Of a DNA stretch of 64,000 nucleotides, positions 31,851 to 43,458 are shown one piece after another. Origin of the DNA: Amorphophallus konjac. Its lineage: Eukaryota > Streptophyta > Magnoliopsida > Alismatales > Araceae. The translations under genes and the position numbers were made by a program. Location of the stretch: NCBI GenBank assembly GCA_022559845.1, contig JAHNEJ010000450.1:124001-188000 (forward strand), in the 5' to 3' direction. Within the stretch, counting starts at the first letter, position 1, and every line of letters begins with the position of its first letter. The notes under the pieces were generated by a model. It made no database searches, was not told the origin of the DNA, and was given only the letters and a program-made list of their open reading frames with translations.

Positions 31851-33569
31851 ACAGGAACCCCTTCTAACCGTTGTCCTCCATATATAGGACGGAAGCACAC
31901 CGACCATATGCATTAATGCTTTTAGGTGTTACAACATTAATTTAGTGTGAAACTTAATTATATATACCAAAGAGGGTGCAAACAATAAATGCATAGAAAA
32001 TAGAAAGTCAAGAATCCAAGCTCTTCAACTTGGTTTTGTGGCCATTCTTTTGAGGGCGAAACGTGCTTAATTTTATGCAATGACGAAATGGAAAATTCAA
32101 TAATGTCAAGGCCCTGACCCACTAAAATTAATTAAGGAGAGACAATTCAAATTAAGTCGGAATGTTGTGCAAATTAATTAAGGTTCTGCTTTGATCTAGT
32201 AAGGCACGCATTGCTGTTTTCCCTAATTTGTTTTTAATTTTGAGCTTTCGAGTGAATACAATCGATAAGGTTTTCTCGAACATACACTATTGTTAGCGTT
32301 CGTGAAAATGATACACTAATTAATGTCTTGCGCCCTGATGCCGCGGTGGACACAGTACCCCTCCTGCGCAGTGCACAACAACGTTTGAGCACGCTGGGTT
32401 GGGTTATCATGCATGCACAACAACGTTTTAGATTTACACAGTTAATTAAGTAGCCTGCACTTGGGAGACATCGAATTAGTAACATGTACCGCTTCTTGGT
32501 AACATTCCCTTACCCGGCCGCGATCATCGCATCCTAGCTGAGTTAATAATACAAAGTATGCTATATATGCGATCTTTTAATTAATTTGGAGGAGGGAGCT
32601 CGCAGCAAAGTAAACCATGCACGCATCCCGGACGTACAGTTGGTTAATTAATTTGGGGAGTCACATGATTTCAGTGATGCAAAATATATTCTCCACTACC
32701 TCGTTACATATCTGAAAAAGGTTTCAAGTCTTCCATATCTCCCACAACATATATACTCTTGAGTCGCGACGAAAACTGGCCATGCATGTGTGGATGGTCC
32801 AAACTACGTACGTACGTACGTGCAGCAACAAAGTACGTAATGACCACCGGGAAGGTTAATTAATGTGAGATATGACCTCATGCTTAATTAGCTAGCATTG
32901 TGAAACATCACCCCATGCACAGCAAGGACAGGGGGGAGGACATGTGAATTCCAGATCGAATTACGCGCCCCTGTAGAAATTAAGGAGACAGCTGGATGCA
33001 TGCAAGGAGAAACGGATCTATGCGCGTCGCGTTTGTGCGGATTTCGTGTTTCAGCGACGGTTTCCGTTCTGTCGCTAAAAAGCCACGCGTATCGAAGCCC
33101 CTGGCTGGCATCCATGTACGGTGTCTCTTGTAGAGATGTGACGATGGGGGCAAAAGAAAAAATGTGAGGATGGAAATGTTGTCGGGTGGGTTTGCCGACG
33201 CCTGAAGGATGGCGGCTTTATCCACGTTCTAGGAAATGCCCAAGAAGATTAATTTTATGCGTCCAGAGTAAGCAGTCGTTGCCGTTGGTAAAGTGACACA
33301 TGTTGACATTTTCTGAACAGGGCTTCATGGTACTGGTACACGTTCAGCCAGCTTGGTGCTAGAATTCCCATCAACATCTATTAGCAGGTGCTGCTCAAGT
33401 GGCTGATTGCCTACCCGCCAGTCCTAAATGGAAGTCACATTTCGCCCGTTGCCAAGTTGCCCGAATGTGTCCTTCGTGAAGGTATATTTGGCTTTTGCAA
33501 TCAATCTTTATTCTGGCCTCTGCTCTTGTGGGGAGAAGTGAGGGATTCTTGGAGTTCTCTTTAAAACAT

Positions 33570-33571
<2 letters not shown>

Positions 33572-33622
<51 letters not shown>
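33572..33622. repeat. (TA)n microsatellite
   Basis: About 25 TA units. Confidence 0.95.
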
Positions 33623-33628
<6 letters not shown>

Positions 33629-34240
33629 GTATTGGGGGGTGGGGTGGGAAGCAAATCCACAATTTTTTCCCGCTCCACTTTCCATCGATCACAATTTAAA
33701 AACGGATATTTTCTACTAAAAAATAATTTCCATGGGTTTTTTTATATGAAATACATCCGTTAGATCTTTCAGTTTTTGAAAAAGTTTGATGCTGCAAACT
33801 CCGTCCTATTGTGCTGTTGAGAAGAGAGGATGCTTATATCGGACCTGTTGGGAGTGCCGGGTGGATGAATGAAAGATGAGTAATTTTCCTTTTTCATTTT
33901 GCTTAATTACTTGGGAAAGGAGTAGAGTTATGGAACAAAAAAATGGGCATACGGATTTGCGTCTCATAAGGGAGTTTTCAATTGATATATAGATGTACGA
34001 GTTTGTTGCCGTAAAAGGCTACACAACTATCTGTTGAGAGGGAATACGATTTTGAGATGATTTGCCAAAACTTATAAGATGTTTGATTACTCTTTTTTTA
34101 TCATTTTTTTTAAAATTTAAAAATCATAATAAGAAACTCACTTAGACATGTTTGATAATTCTCTTCTAATTTTTAAGAAGAAATTTCACCCTTTGAAAAG
34201 TTATCTTAAAATAAAAATAAGGATACACTAAAAAAAATTT

Positions 34241-35023
34241 ATGAGAGTATTGATGCTCTAAATGTTAAGTTAGAGCGTTGGAGACTTGCCTTGGAGTCTA
34301 AAGGTTTTAAAATTAGTAGGAGCAAGTCAAAATTTATGTACTGTAATTTTAGTAATGGGAGTGTGGTTCAGGAAGACATGGTTCTAATTGACGGACATAA
34401 CATTCCGAAGAGTAGTAGCTTTCGATACTTAGGGTCTATCATACAAGAGAATGGGGAGATTTATGATGACGTTACACATAGGATTAAGGCAGGCTGGTTA
34501 AGATGGAGAAGTGCATCAGGTGTCCTTTGTGATCGTCGTATGCCTGTGAAACTCAAAGGGAGGTTTTATAGAACGGCTGTGAGACCCGCTCTGTTATATG
34601 GTACCGAGTGTTGGGCAGTACGAAAGGAACACATCCACAAAATGTGTGTAGCAGAGATGAGGATGTTGAGATGGATGTGTGGCAAGACTAAGAAAGACAA
34701 GATTAGGAATGAACGCATCCGTAAGGACTTGGGGATAGCTCCAATTGATAGTAAAATGAGAGAAAATAGACTCAGGTGGTTTGGACATGTGTTTCGTCGC
34801 CCTAACTCAGCGCCGGTTAAAAGATGTGATCAAATCTTAGTGGATGCTAGCAAAAGAGCTCGAGGAAGGCCTAAAATGAGATGGTGCGATGTTATTAGGA
34901 AGGACATTACTTCCTTGAGTTTAAATATGAATATTGCACTTGATAGAAATCTTTGGCGGAACATGATTCATGTAGCCGACCCCAATTAATTGGGATAAGG
35001 CTCTGATGATGATGATGATGATG
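34241..35023 (+). mobile_element. RTE-clade LINE, 5'-truncated (copy 2)
   Basis: Nearly identical to the last 780 bp of copy 1, truncated further downstream inside the RT (starts at ESIDALN). It retains the complete 3' end and GAT tail. It is flanked by a perfect 14-bp target duplication ACTAAAAAAAATTT at 34227-34240 and 35024-35037, the hallmark of target-primed reverse transcription. Its 232-codon frame (34291-34989) is open. The few differences from copy 1 suggest both derive from one active family. Confidence 0.95.
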
Positions 35024-35142
35024 ACTAAAAAAAATTTTAAATCGCTCACGTCTCGCATCTCTCTCTCTCCCATCCTCCCTCCTGTGCGCTCTCTCTCTCT
35101 CTCCCGTGGAAGAGGTGAGATTACCGGTGAGAGAGAGGGAAG

Positions 35143-35590
35143 GAGACCGACGGTGAGGGCCATGGAACGCACACAGCGTCGACGGTCGCTGGCCGGAAGG
35201 TCGCAGGTGTGGACCTGTACGGCCTGGCGAAGGGAACGTAGCGGGGCGGCGTGCCCTCCGCTCGGCTTGCTGTCTACAAGACCTGCTGGAGCACTGGCTG
35301 CACCGATGTCGATATCCTGGCGGCCTTCGATGACGCCATCGTCAACGGCGTGGACATCTTATCTGTCCCATACGTATACGACGCGATCGCCATCGGGTCA
35401 TTCCACGCTATGAAGAAGGGGATTCTCACCGTCAACTCTGCCGGCAACGATGGTCCAGCGGCTAGCACTGTCTCAAATATCTCTCCCTGGACGTTAATTG
35501 TGGCTGCCAACACCATCGACAGGAGGTTCGTTGTTGATGCAAAATTGGGTAACGGGAAGACATACGAGGTAGCTCCAGTAACTCCACTTC
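35143..35590 (+). pseudogene. Subtilisin-like serine protease (S8) fragment
   Basis: One plus-strand frame reads EGHGTHTASTVAG (catalytic His region, 35158 on), then LAKGT, a TAG stop at 35239-35241, RGGVPSARLAVYKTCW, DILAAFDDAIVNGVDILSV, GILTVNSAGNDGPAASTVSN (oxyanion Asn region), SPWTLIVAANTIDRRF and LGNGKTYE. Between DILSV and YDAIAIGSFHAM roughly ten residues usual in plant subtilases are missing. The Asp and Ser catalytic regions are absent. The fragment starts 100 bp after LINE copy 2 and runs into a (TA)n tract near 35614. Plant subtilases are secreted proteases; this one is a relic. Confidence 0.88.
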
Positions 35591-35610
35591 CTGGGAGGCA
35601 CGAGCCGCTC

Positions 35611-35613
<3 letters not shown>

Positions 35614-35648
<35 letters not shown>
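35614..35648. repeat. (TA)n microsatellite
   Basis: About 17 TA units; a second, shorter run lies at about 35791-35811. Confidence 0.95.
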
Positions 35649-35651
<3 letters not shown>

Positions 35652-36384
35652 GCAATATGTACAAGATATCGTTTGTTCGTTTTTAAGTTGCACCCATTCA
35701 CATATGTATATATCAATATTCTGTTGGCACGAATGCACCATGTGTTATTTAGTCCAAATTGAACAGAAACAATGAAAACGTAAACATCCATATATATATA
35801 TATATATATATTATGCACCTCATTCTTTACGGCATTCTTTGCCCTTGGAAAGTGGAAGTGGAGTTGAATCATCTGTTAATAATGTTCTCATGAAAGACAC
35901 TCAGAGAAACTGATCAGTAAATAACTAACGGGTGTTTGTCAAACATATCTATACAAATTTTAAAAACTATGACGTTAATGTCAAACAAAAAATGTCAACT
36001 TTTATCAATTTTAAAATTTATGTCAAAAATTGACATAACATAAATTTTAAGATAGAAAGAATTTTTTAAAAAAAAATGTTCCCAAGCACCCTATTAATGA
36101 CCAGTGTAATCCAAAGTTAGCAACCAGTGTAAGCTATTGTTGGTTTCCATTGGATCCAAAAAGGGGAAAAAAAGAAAGAAAAATAATGTTTCCTTCTTTA
36201 ATTGTTGGTAGGTAAGAAAAGGAATGTTAGGTACAATATTATCTTCGATCGGGTGCCGACAACTACATTAGAACAAAATTCGGACACAAAGATATGACGT
36301 GGATGTCATCAATAAGGAATACGATATGAACTATTAGGTTTTTCAAATTTACAGCAGCAACAGTACGCCGTTTACATTATGCAA

Positions 36385-36651
36385 TCAACGTCTCTGGTAG
36401 TTGATGAATTTAATAGACACAGCGTAAACACCGAAGAAGAGGAGGCTGAAGCCAATCAACACCACCACACAGACGCCGACCATTCCCTGCCCGTAGCCTA
36501 GCTTTCGTTCCAGATAATCCTTCACGGTACCCTCAGAACCTACCCCAATTAATGGGGTTTCCACATCCCCAAGCTGTGATGACAAGATACCACGCAAGGT
36601 CCATCCCACCGGGCTCAAATAATAAAACCATATCCACCATCCAGGAATGTT
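36385..36651 (-). CDS. PDR/ABCG transporter, last exon
   Basis: 89 codons including the TGA at 36387-36385. Starts NIPGWWIWFYYLSPVGWTLR, the extracellular PDR-type loop (family pattern I-P-x-W-W-x-W-x-Y-x-x-P-V-x-W-T), then SQLGDVETPL and a final hydrophobic segment (VGVCVVVLIGFSLLFFGVYA), ending KFINYQRR, close to the family's usual NFQRR terminus. The acceptor TTTCAG is at 36657-36652. The matching donor is at 43291-43290. Confidence 0.92.
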   Translation of the reverse strand, partial: NIPGWWIWFYYLSPVGWTLRGILSSQLGDVETPLIGVGSEGTVKDYLERKLGYGQGMVGVCVVVLIGFSLLFFGVYAVSIKFINYQRR

Positions 36652-37527
36652 CTGAAACGAGAAACGATTGAACAGTAAATATATCTGTTAATTTTCAGCT
36701 AAACCAAAAATTTATGGGAAGGCACGGCATATTCCACCAGTTACTAATCTATACGCTAAAAGAATTATGGGAAAGATACTAGCCAATCGAGGACCTCATA
36801 ATGGCAACATAAGTAAACCTTTTTGTACTATAAAAACACTGGACAATTGGGGATCTCATAATAAAAAACACAAGCAAACCTTTTATCCCATCACCTTATG
36901 GAAAAAGCCAAGCAAAGTATTCATAAGATGTCTAAAAAGACAATAAAGAGATGTTTTTTCTTATGTTCTAATTATTTTCAATTGGTTGACTTTCGAGTCT
37001 TCAGCGACACCAAGACAGTGCTATGAAGTCATGAGCATAATGTTGTTTTGTTATAATTAGTTCCATGGTTAAGGTGTCACTATGCAGAATGATGGAAACA
37101 TTGATGTTGATACCAATAATTGATTCAGAATTAGCAGGTCAAAGTCTAAGAGATTCTAGTATAGTTTATGACTTCATGGTCACTAAACATTAATAATGCT
37201 CAAATTAAAATTCTACAAAATGATCAAGAAAATACAGCTACATTATATACTGAGTGTTAGTGCTTGGAAAGTGCAAAGGCGGAAAAAGGTGAAAGTTATG
37301 AGATTAAAATCTTTAAGGGCTAACAGTGTGAACTTGTGTAGGCCAAATCACAAACTTAACCCAGCCAAGTTTGGTCGGCTCACCCATATTTTGGTCCACT
37401 CATGTTCAATGAATTTTTGTTGAGCTGGCTCAAACTTAGCCCAGGCAAGTTTGTACTGCCGGTGTTCAGTGATTTTTGGTTGGCCCATATCTTGGTCCAC
37501 TCATGTTCATTGAATTTTGGTTGAGCT

Positions 37528-37865
37528 TGTTATGGTTTAGTCTCACATCGGGTAATCTGTGGGTGCCTTCCCTCTTTACCTGTTGAGGATTCCCTCGTAT
37601 CAAAGCCTAGGTTTTTCATTAGAGTTCAGATCTCTAACATGGAATCAGAGCTTGGCTTTCTCATTCAGGCCGCCCCACCCATTCACTTGCGCCATTTATA
37701 CTGTAACCATCCGGGTTTATACCATAACCATCCGGGTTCGGCACCAGGGAGGGTGTTGACGCTTATTCCCACATCGAATAATCTACGGGTGTCTTCCCTC
37801 TTTATCTGTTGAGGATTCCCTCAACTCAAAGCCCAGGTTTTGGGTTGGAGTTCCAGTCTTTAACA
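37528..37865 (+). mobile_element. TRIM element (terminal-repeat retrotransposon in miniature), 338 bp
   Basis: Two 112-bp LTRs, 37528-37639 and 37754-37865, each TG...CA and clearly related (shared CTGTTGAGGATTCCCTC). A perfect 5-bp target duplication GAGCT lies at 37523-37527 and 37866-37870. The primer site TGGAATCAGAGCTTGG follows the left LTR directly at 37640. A purine-rich GGGAGGG precedes the right LTR. The 114-bp interior codes for nothing. It sits in an ABCG intron, antisense to the gene. Such elements are moved by proteins of other retrotransposons. Confidence 0.93.
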
Positions 37866-38065
37866 GAGCTGACCCATATTCTAACATACCTACCCCTCTC
37901 TCTCTCTCATCCCCCCCCCCCCAAAGAAAAAAAACAACCTCCTTGCCAGCATGAAACTGCTGAACTGGGTGGAATTGGATCAGACCATGGGCTGCTTCCC
38001 CATCTTCCATCACTGGTTGTATAGGACAATCATACTTAAGAGGCATGAAGTGTTGATGTTTCAAG

Positions 38066-38587
38066 TCAATAAGAGAACAATGTTTGAGATGTTTTAACCA
38101 AGTAAAGAATTGAGCGGATGCAGCTCTAAGTAAAACAGGTTACCTATCCTCAAAAGGCCCGACAAGGGAGGAGAGACATGAGAACAACGGTTGGATGGTC
38201 ATAATGAAAAAGACAACAGTTTCACCGATTCACAAATAGAAAGGAAGCTTGCTAGGTTCAAACGACAAGTACCTGTTCACAGAGAGGGGGTACAATGCTA
38301 AAATCCTTTTCACTAAGTTTTTCCTCATGAAACTTTGTGGTATGGAGATGACGGAACTTGATTTGTAGTACACTTTTAGGGCACAGGATTAAGGGTGGTT
38401 TACTACCAAAAGGAAGACCTACTTATGTGGTATCTTAGTTCAGTTCGGTTGAAAGTTTGGTATAACAACTCCCAACTGAATTTCTATTACAACTGTAAAC
38501 TTCCAGAATATCAATTCCATATGGAATTATTAGACAAGCTTATTTTGATCTTTCACTGATCACCAGAATGTGAAAAACATATACGGT
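38066..38587. other. ABCG intron sequence, nothing recognised
   Basis: AT-moderate sequence between the TRIM and a Tat-like LTR block. No ORF, RNA or repeat identified. Confidence 0.5.
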
Positions 38588-41500
38588 TGTTGCACCCGTT
38601 TATTTCTCGAGCTAATTGAGGCTTAAGCAACAAGAATTACACCCTAAACATTGCAAGATGACGTGAGGCCGAGGACTCTCTCGTCCGTGTCGAACCCGAG
38701 GCTTGGGACAACTCGTCATAGCAAACGACACTCTGTAAAGATTTGGGGACCAACCCTGGATATTCTGCAGGCGACATTACACCGCCAAGCGCCTAGACAA
38801 CCGGGTCAACCCAGGACCCAGAACAACATGTTCTGTCCCACGGCACCCTACGGAGAAGCAGGGATCACCTCCGAACATTTAGCAAGCGACACTGCGTCAG
38901 CAATCTTGCAACATCCAGGCCCGGCCTGGGACTCAAGACCGCCCACCATGTCACGCCACATGACAGAAAAGGTAGGGAATGACCCCTGAAACATCTTCTA
39001 CAAATGGCCCGACACCCACGACTCCAACAGTCGAGTTAAACTCAAGCTCCAGAGTCACTAGCAAGGTGCCGTTTGATCGTGGTCGGACGACCTGCCACGT
39101 TCAAGAACGCGGTTTCTGAGGGAACCACGTTCCAGTTAACTCCTAACCGAGTTGGGTGAGGGCGGCCAGCGACCTCACCTAGACCAGGTGAGGGCGGCCA
39201 ACGACCTCACCTCCCCCCTGCTGCGGTTCGAGATCGCGGTCAAACGACACATCGCCTTCAGAAATGCGGTTTCTAAGGGAACCGCGTTCACGTTAACCCT
39301 CACCTTGACCAGGTAAGGGCGGGGAGCGCCCCCACCTGGACCAGATGGGTCCTACCAGCGCTTCAAGATCGCGGTTGGATTGAAGACCGCATTCATGGAC
39401 GCGGTTTCTGAGAAGACTGCATTCAAGGAAAGATCCCCAACCGGACTGGGTGAGGGCGGCTAGCAACCTTACCTTGTCTAGGTGAGAGCTGGGAGCGCCC
39501 CCACCTAGACAAGGTGCCCCCTGCGAGTGCCCAACCTCTCTCCTACTGCCAGCGACCTCATTTGGTCAAGGTGAGGGCGCCCAGTGCCCCCACCCTGACC
39601 AAAATGGGGTTTCCAGCGCCCCAACCTCTCCCCTACTGCCAGCGACCTCATTTGGTCAAGGTGAGGGTGCCCAACGCCCCTGCCCTGACTAAAATGGGCT
39701 TTCCAGCGCCCAGCCTTTCCTCCGCCGTCGCCAGAAGCCCCACCTCGACAAAGTGAGGGCGGGGAACACCCCCACCTTGACGAGATACCTCCTTCGAGCG
39801 CTCCATTCATCCTCGTGATCAGAAGCCCACACGTTGACAAATTGAAGGCGGGGAGCGCCCCTATCTTGACCAAATGAAGGTTAGGAGCGACCCCAGTTGG
39901 ACCAGCTGACTCCTTCCAGCGCCCTCACCCTAACCAGATGCCCCCTTTGGGCGCACCAACCAGGTACCCCTCTTTGGGCCAGTTTTGGGCATATAAATAC
40001 CCCCCAAGGGAGCAAAAGAGAGGATACGCACACCAATGGAGGCCCCCAATGAGTCCAAGCCAGTTCGGCGCTCTACGAGGAAGGCGATTTGGCTTTGGCT
40101 TTGGCTTTGACTATTTTAGTCTCTAATGCAATTGGGGCATGTCATGCTGACACCTCGACAAATGTGCCATATCTCGGACCTCAATCTTCTCGAAGAACGT
40201 GCCCTACATAGGGGTCACCTCTATCTTGAAGGACGTGCCTTACATAGGGGCCGCCTCTGTCTCGAAGAACATGTCCCATCTAGGAGCAGCTTCTGCCTTG
40301 AAGAACGAGCCCCACCTGAAAGCTGCTCATGCCTTGATGAACGCACCCCACACAAAGGTCGCGACCAGGACGCGGTCATATAGACGACCGAGTTCAAATG
40401 TGAACGCGCCCCTATCGAAGACCGCGTTCAAGCCCAAAGTGCTCCAGTTACAATGGAGACGTCACCCAACTCCTCCAGTCTTTAATGACGCCCGAATGCC
40501 CTAATCTTAATACTGCATGACTACTCCAGTCACAACGGTGTCCAAGCACCCGATTACTCCAGTCACAGCAGTGCCCACGGCACCCATACTGCTTTAGTCA
40601 TGGTGATGCCCCACGGCACCCGGTCACCCCCGTCTCAACGACGCTCGACCGCCCCAGCCCCAATGGTGTCCACGACACTTGATTATTGCAGTCACAACGG
40701 TGTTCACGACACTCGCTTACTCCAGTCACAGCGGTGCCCAAGCACCCGACTACTCCATTCACAGCAGTGCCTATGGCACCCAACAGCTTCGGCAAGCCAG
40801 TGCTCAAACAGCTCACCCCGAGCCGGTGCCCGAGCTAGTTGCGACAAGCCAATGCCCGACAGCTCACCCCGAGCCAGAGCCCGACAGCTCTGACGAGTCG
40901 ATGTCCGATAGCTCATCTCGAGCCGGTGTCCGCCAGCTCATCTTGAGCCGGTGCCCGACAGATCACCCCGAGCTGATACCCGATAGCTCCCCCGAGACAA
41001 TACCCGACAGTTCACACCGAGTCAAGTTCGACTGCTCTGCACGGGTCATGCTCGACAGCCTCACACGAGTTGAGCCAGTCAACTCCTTACTCAAGCAAGG
41101 CATGCGACAACAGAAGACAATACCCGAGAGGCGAACGTCAAGGAACTTGCAAGCTCTCATGACTAGGTGACCCATTATTCTATATTGGAAATACAATGTG
41201 ACACCCTCGAGTGGTATCTTGCAGGGTCACGAGTCCTCCAATGGGTACTATGTATAAAGGCGAAAATACCCGCGTAGCAACGCAATGACCTGGGGACCGT
41301 CATAAATGACGGAATTGTCCCGTGGCTTATACATAACTTGTAATTGGAATCTCAATGTCTCATATAAAGTCCTTCACAACATGAATCAATGAAGTCTAGT
41401 CAACGAATTGATTCCCATCTCCACCAGCCGCCAGTCTCAACACCGTCGTCAGATTGTCGTCCGTCTCATAGCTCGGTCCCTACTTGGTCAACGGAATGGA

Positions 41501-41850
41501 CCCCACACCTAAGCCAGTACCTGCCTGCTCCTAGCTGAGCTAGTGTCGACAGCTTCACACCCGAGCCAAAACCCGTTAGCTCCATGTCGAGCCAGTATTT
41601 GCCCCTCCACTTCCCGAGCCAATGCTTCGCTTCCACAAACTCGGAGTCAGCATTCTTCCCAGTGCCTACATCGGGACCAGTCTCCCTGCCTCCATTCGTC
41701 CAAGCTATGTTGTTGTCGCTCCGTCGTCACATCGGGTTACACCCTCCCGACGTCGCAGCCTCCAGGGTCCCTGACTCTCTTCCTTCGACAGTAGAAACAA
41801 GGGTGTTCGGATTACATCCGATGTAAATTAATATCGACTGTGGTCGACAG
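38588..41850 (+). repeat. Tat-like gypsy LTR region, boundaries partly unknown
   Basis: Starts TGTTGCACCCGTTTATTTC at 38588, similar to the LTR start TGTTGACACCCG on the minus strand at 3305. It contains GAGGGCGGNNAGCGCCCCCACC-type repeats of about 60-70 bp (39150-39930), palindrome motifs (39077-39430, 40365-40435), a TATA-like CATATAAATACCCC at about 39989, GAGCCGGTGCCCGACAGCTCA-type repeats (40800-41060), and a second TATA-like GTATAAAGG at about 41252. The right end and any target duplication were not found, so it may be a solo or rearranged LTR with leader. Short ORFs here follow the repeats and are not called. Confidence 0.5.
39077..39430. repeat. GCGGTY...RACCGCNTTCA palindrome units in the Tat-like block
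   Basis: Units near 39082, 39111, 39234, 39265, 39368 and 39400, with further units near 40370 and 40415. The best is GCGGTTTCTAAGGGAACCGC followed by GTTCA. Motif and TTCA tail match the Tekay LTR array. Confidence 0.7.
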
Positions 41851-43291
41851 GTTTGGTCGATGGGGAAATGTCCTGCACTCGAACCCCACATCGTCTGATA
41901 CACTCACCTGCGGAATCAAACCTGCGCTAGCTACCTAAACAGCTACCACACGCACACAGGCTCTGCCCTCGTGTCGCCCGTATGTCTAGGCACACGTGGC
42001 GTGCCCTGGAGGTACACCCCAGTTGAATTTCAATTTCGCGACAACTGTCAAAACTCGACTGGCATGCCCGCAGAACACATACACCCAGTCTCAACCTGCA
42101 AACCACAAATCAACCACATTTTCACATTATTTTATTCTCCCGCCAATTCCGCGTGTGCTGCAAACAATGGTCTTATTGCATGAGCCCTAATGCTGCTCTC
42201 CTCACTGCCAGTTGCTCTTCCTCTCCATCTTACTGTATCAATTCTCTTCCCTACTTGCTCCTTCCCTTGTTTCATGAATGATCTGGTCAAATGGTTGACG
42301 GAAGGAAAAAAAGACAATCCTTTCCAAGACATCTGATCAAAAGACCATTTAGAGCATGTATGGTGCCCCATCCACTTAGAGGAACTTCTGGGCTTCCCCA
42401 GGTTTTAGCCAAGTTATTTAAGTCATTTCTAGTGGAAGACATTAGCCATTAACAACTATTTATGTGGTCTGTTGACTTCCAATCAAAATCTCTAAATTAA
42501 ACTTTCCTCAATTGGGAAAATGGGTACTAGAGAGGGATTGACTGGTGCGGTTGTCTAAAATCAGTTTACACCAACTACTCAGTGTTTTTGTTGTTAGAAG
42601 CAGCTAAAATGGCTTCTGAACAAAAGTTGCACCAAGCACGCCCTTAATGTCTGTTAAAACCAGATACGCCAAATAATGTGCTGCTGATCAGTATAATTCC
42701 ATTTGTAAAGGCACATTCAGCTTTAGTAGTCTATACATCCATTTCTTTTTCATTCTGTCTTTCCTTGTCTAGCAAGATTATGCATGGCCACCCCGCGAAT
42801 AATACTCGTTAAACACCAAGACAAATGTACCTCTGCAGAGTCAACATTTAAGTCAAGACATAATTTTAATATCTGCTTCTCTACCATAGTACCAGATAGC
42901 CCAGGGGGGAAGGCAAAAGGCTACTAAATGCTATGATAAATAATGTGATCAAGTGACAACTACCAATTGTCAACCTTGCAAACTACTATGGCTAGCTGTA
43001 GGCATTTGGTAAATCCTGTTAGACATCCATAACACTACAGTAGACAATTTTGGTTCTGATATACTACTATCCATGCCCCAAGTCTTTTTGTTATTAGTAC
43101 CCAGTTTGCAGCATACAATGGCTATGAGGAGCATCCTGTCCTATGTTCTAGGGCTGTCCTCTTCTATGAACGGAAGAGAGTGGTCCATGGCTTGGACCTC
43201 TGTGCCAATGCAAGCATGTCAATTTTGTGTGTGTGTACCTGTGCACCTATTACGAAAGAATATGCGTCAATTAAGGTGATATGTTACATAC
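41851..43291. other. ABCG intron sequence, no gene recognised
   Basis: The first part (to about 41930) continues a block with homologues near 49560 and 49800. The remainder is ordinary intron-like sequence with short unrelated ORFs. Confidence 0.5.
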
Positions 43292-43458
43292 AGGTTTTGG
43301 AACCAGAAAGCCTGAAAGAAGATTCCACAGTGAGTAAAATGCTGATGAAATGACTGCTGCCAAGCTTTGATTAGGAGTCAAACCAATTGCCATCATTCCG
43401 TAGAAGGTGAAGTAGTTAAAAGTGAGAAACATAAACAGAAGGTATAACAAAAATTTCC
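43292..43458 (-). CDS. PDR/ABCG transporter, penultimate exon
   Basis: 56 codons, first codon split with the previous exon. Reads [20 protein letters not shown], then [20 protein letters not shown] and ends SGFLVPKP. It carries two membrane segments of the second ABC2 membrane domain; the FTFYGMM and LTPN motifs are typical of plant PDR transporters. Donor GTATGT at 43291, acceptor TTTGCAG at 43459. Confidence 0.92.

Larger units (their letters stand above)
31135..34226. other. Intergenic stretch without a recognisable gene
   Basis: AT-rich, with only short unrelated ORFs. It contains foldback sequence at 31597-31850, TACG tetranucleotide repeats near 32805-32822, and a (TA)n run near 33572-33622. 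The first about 100 bp should include the 3' UTR of the plastid gene. Confidence 0.6.

Noticed and set aside
40126..41196. ORFs with repeated SSRAGVRQL or LEERALHRG-like peptides
   Set aside because: They follow DNA repeats in the Tat-like block, occur in more than one frame and lack any domain.
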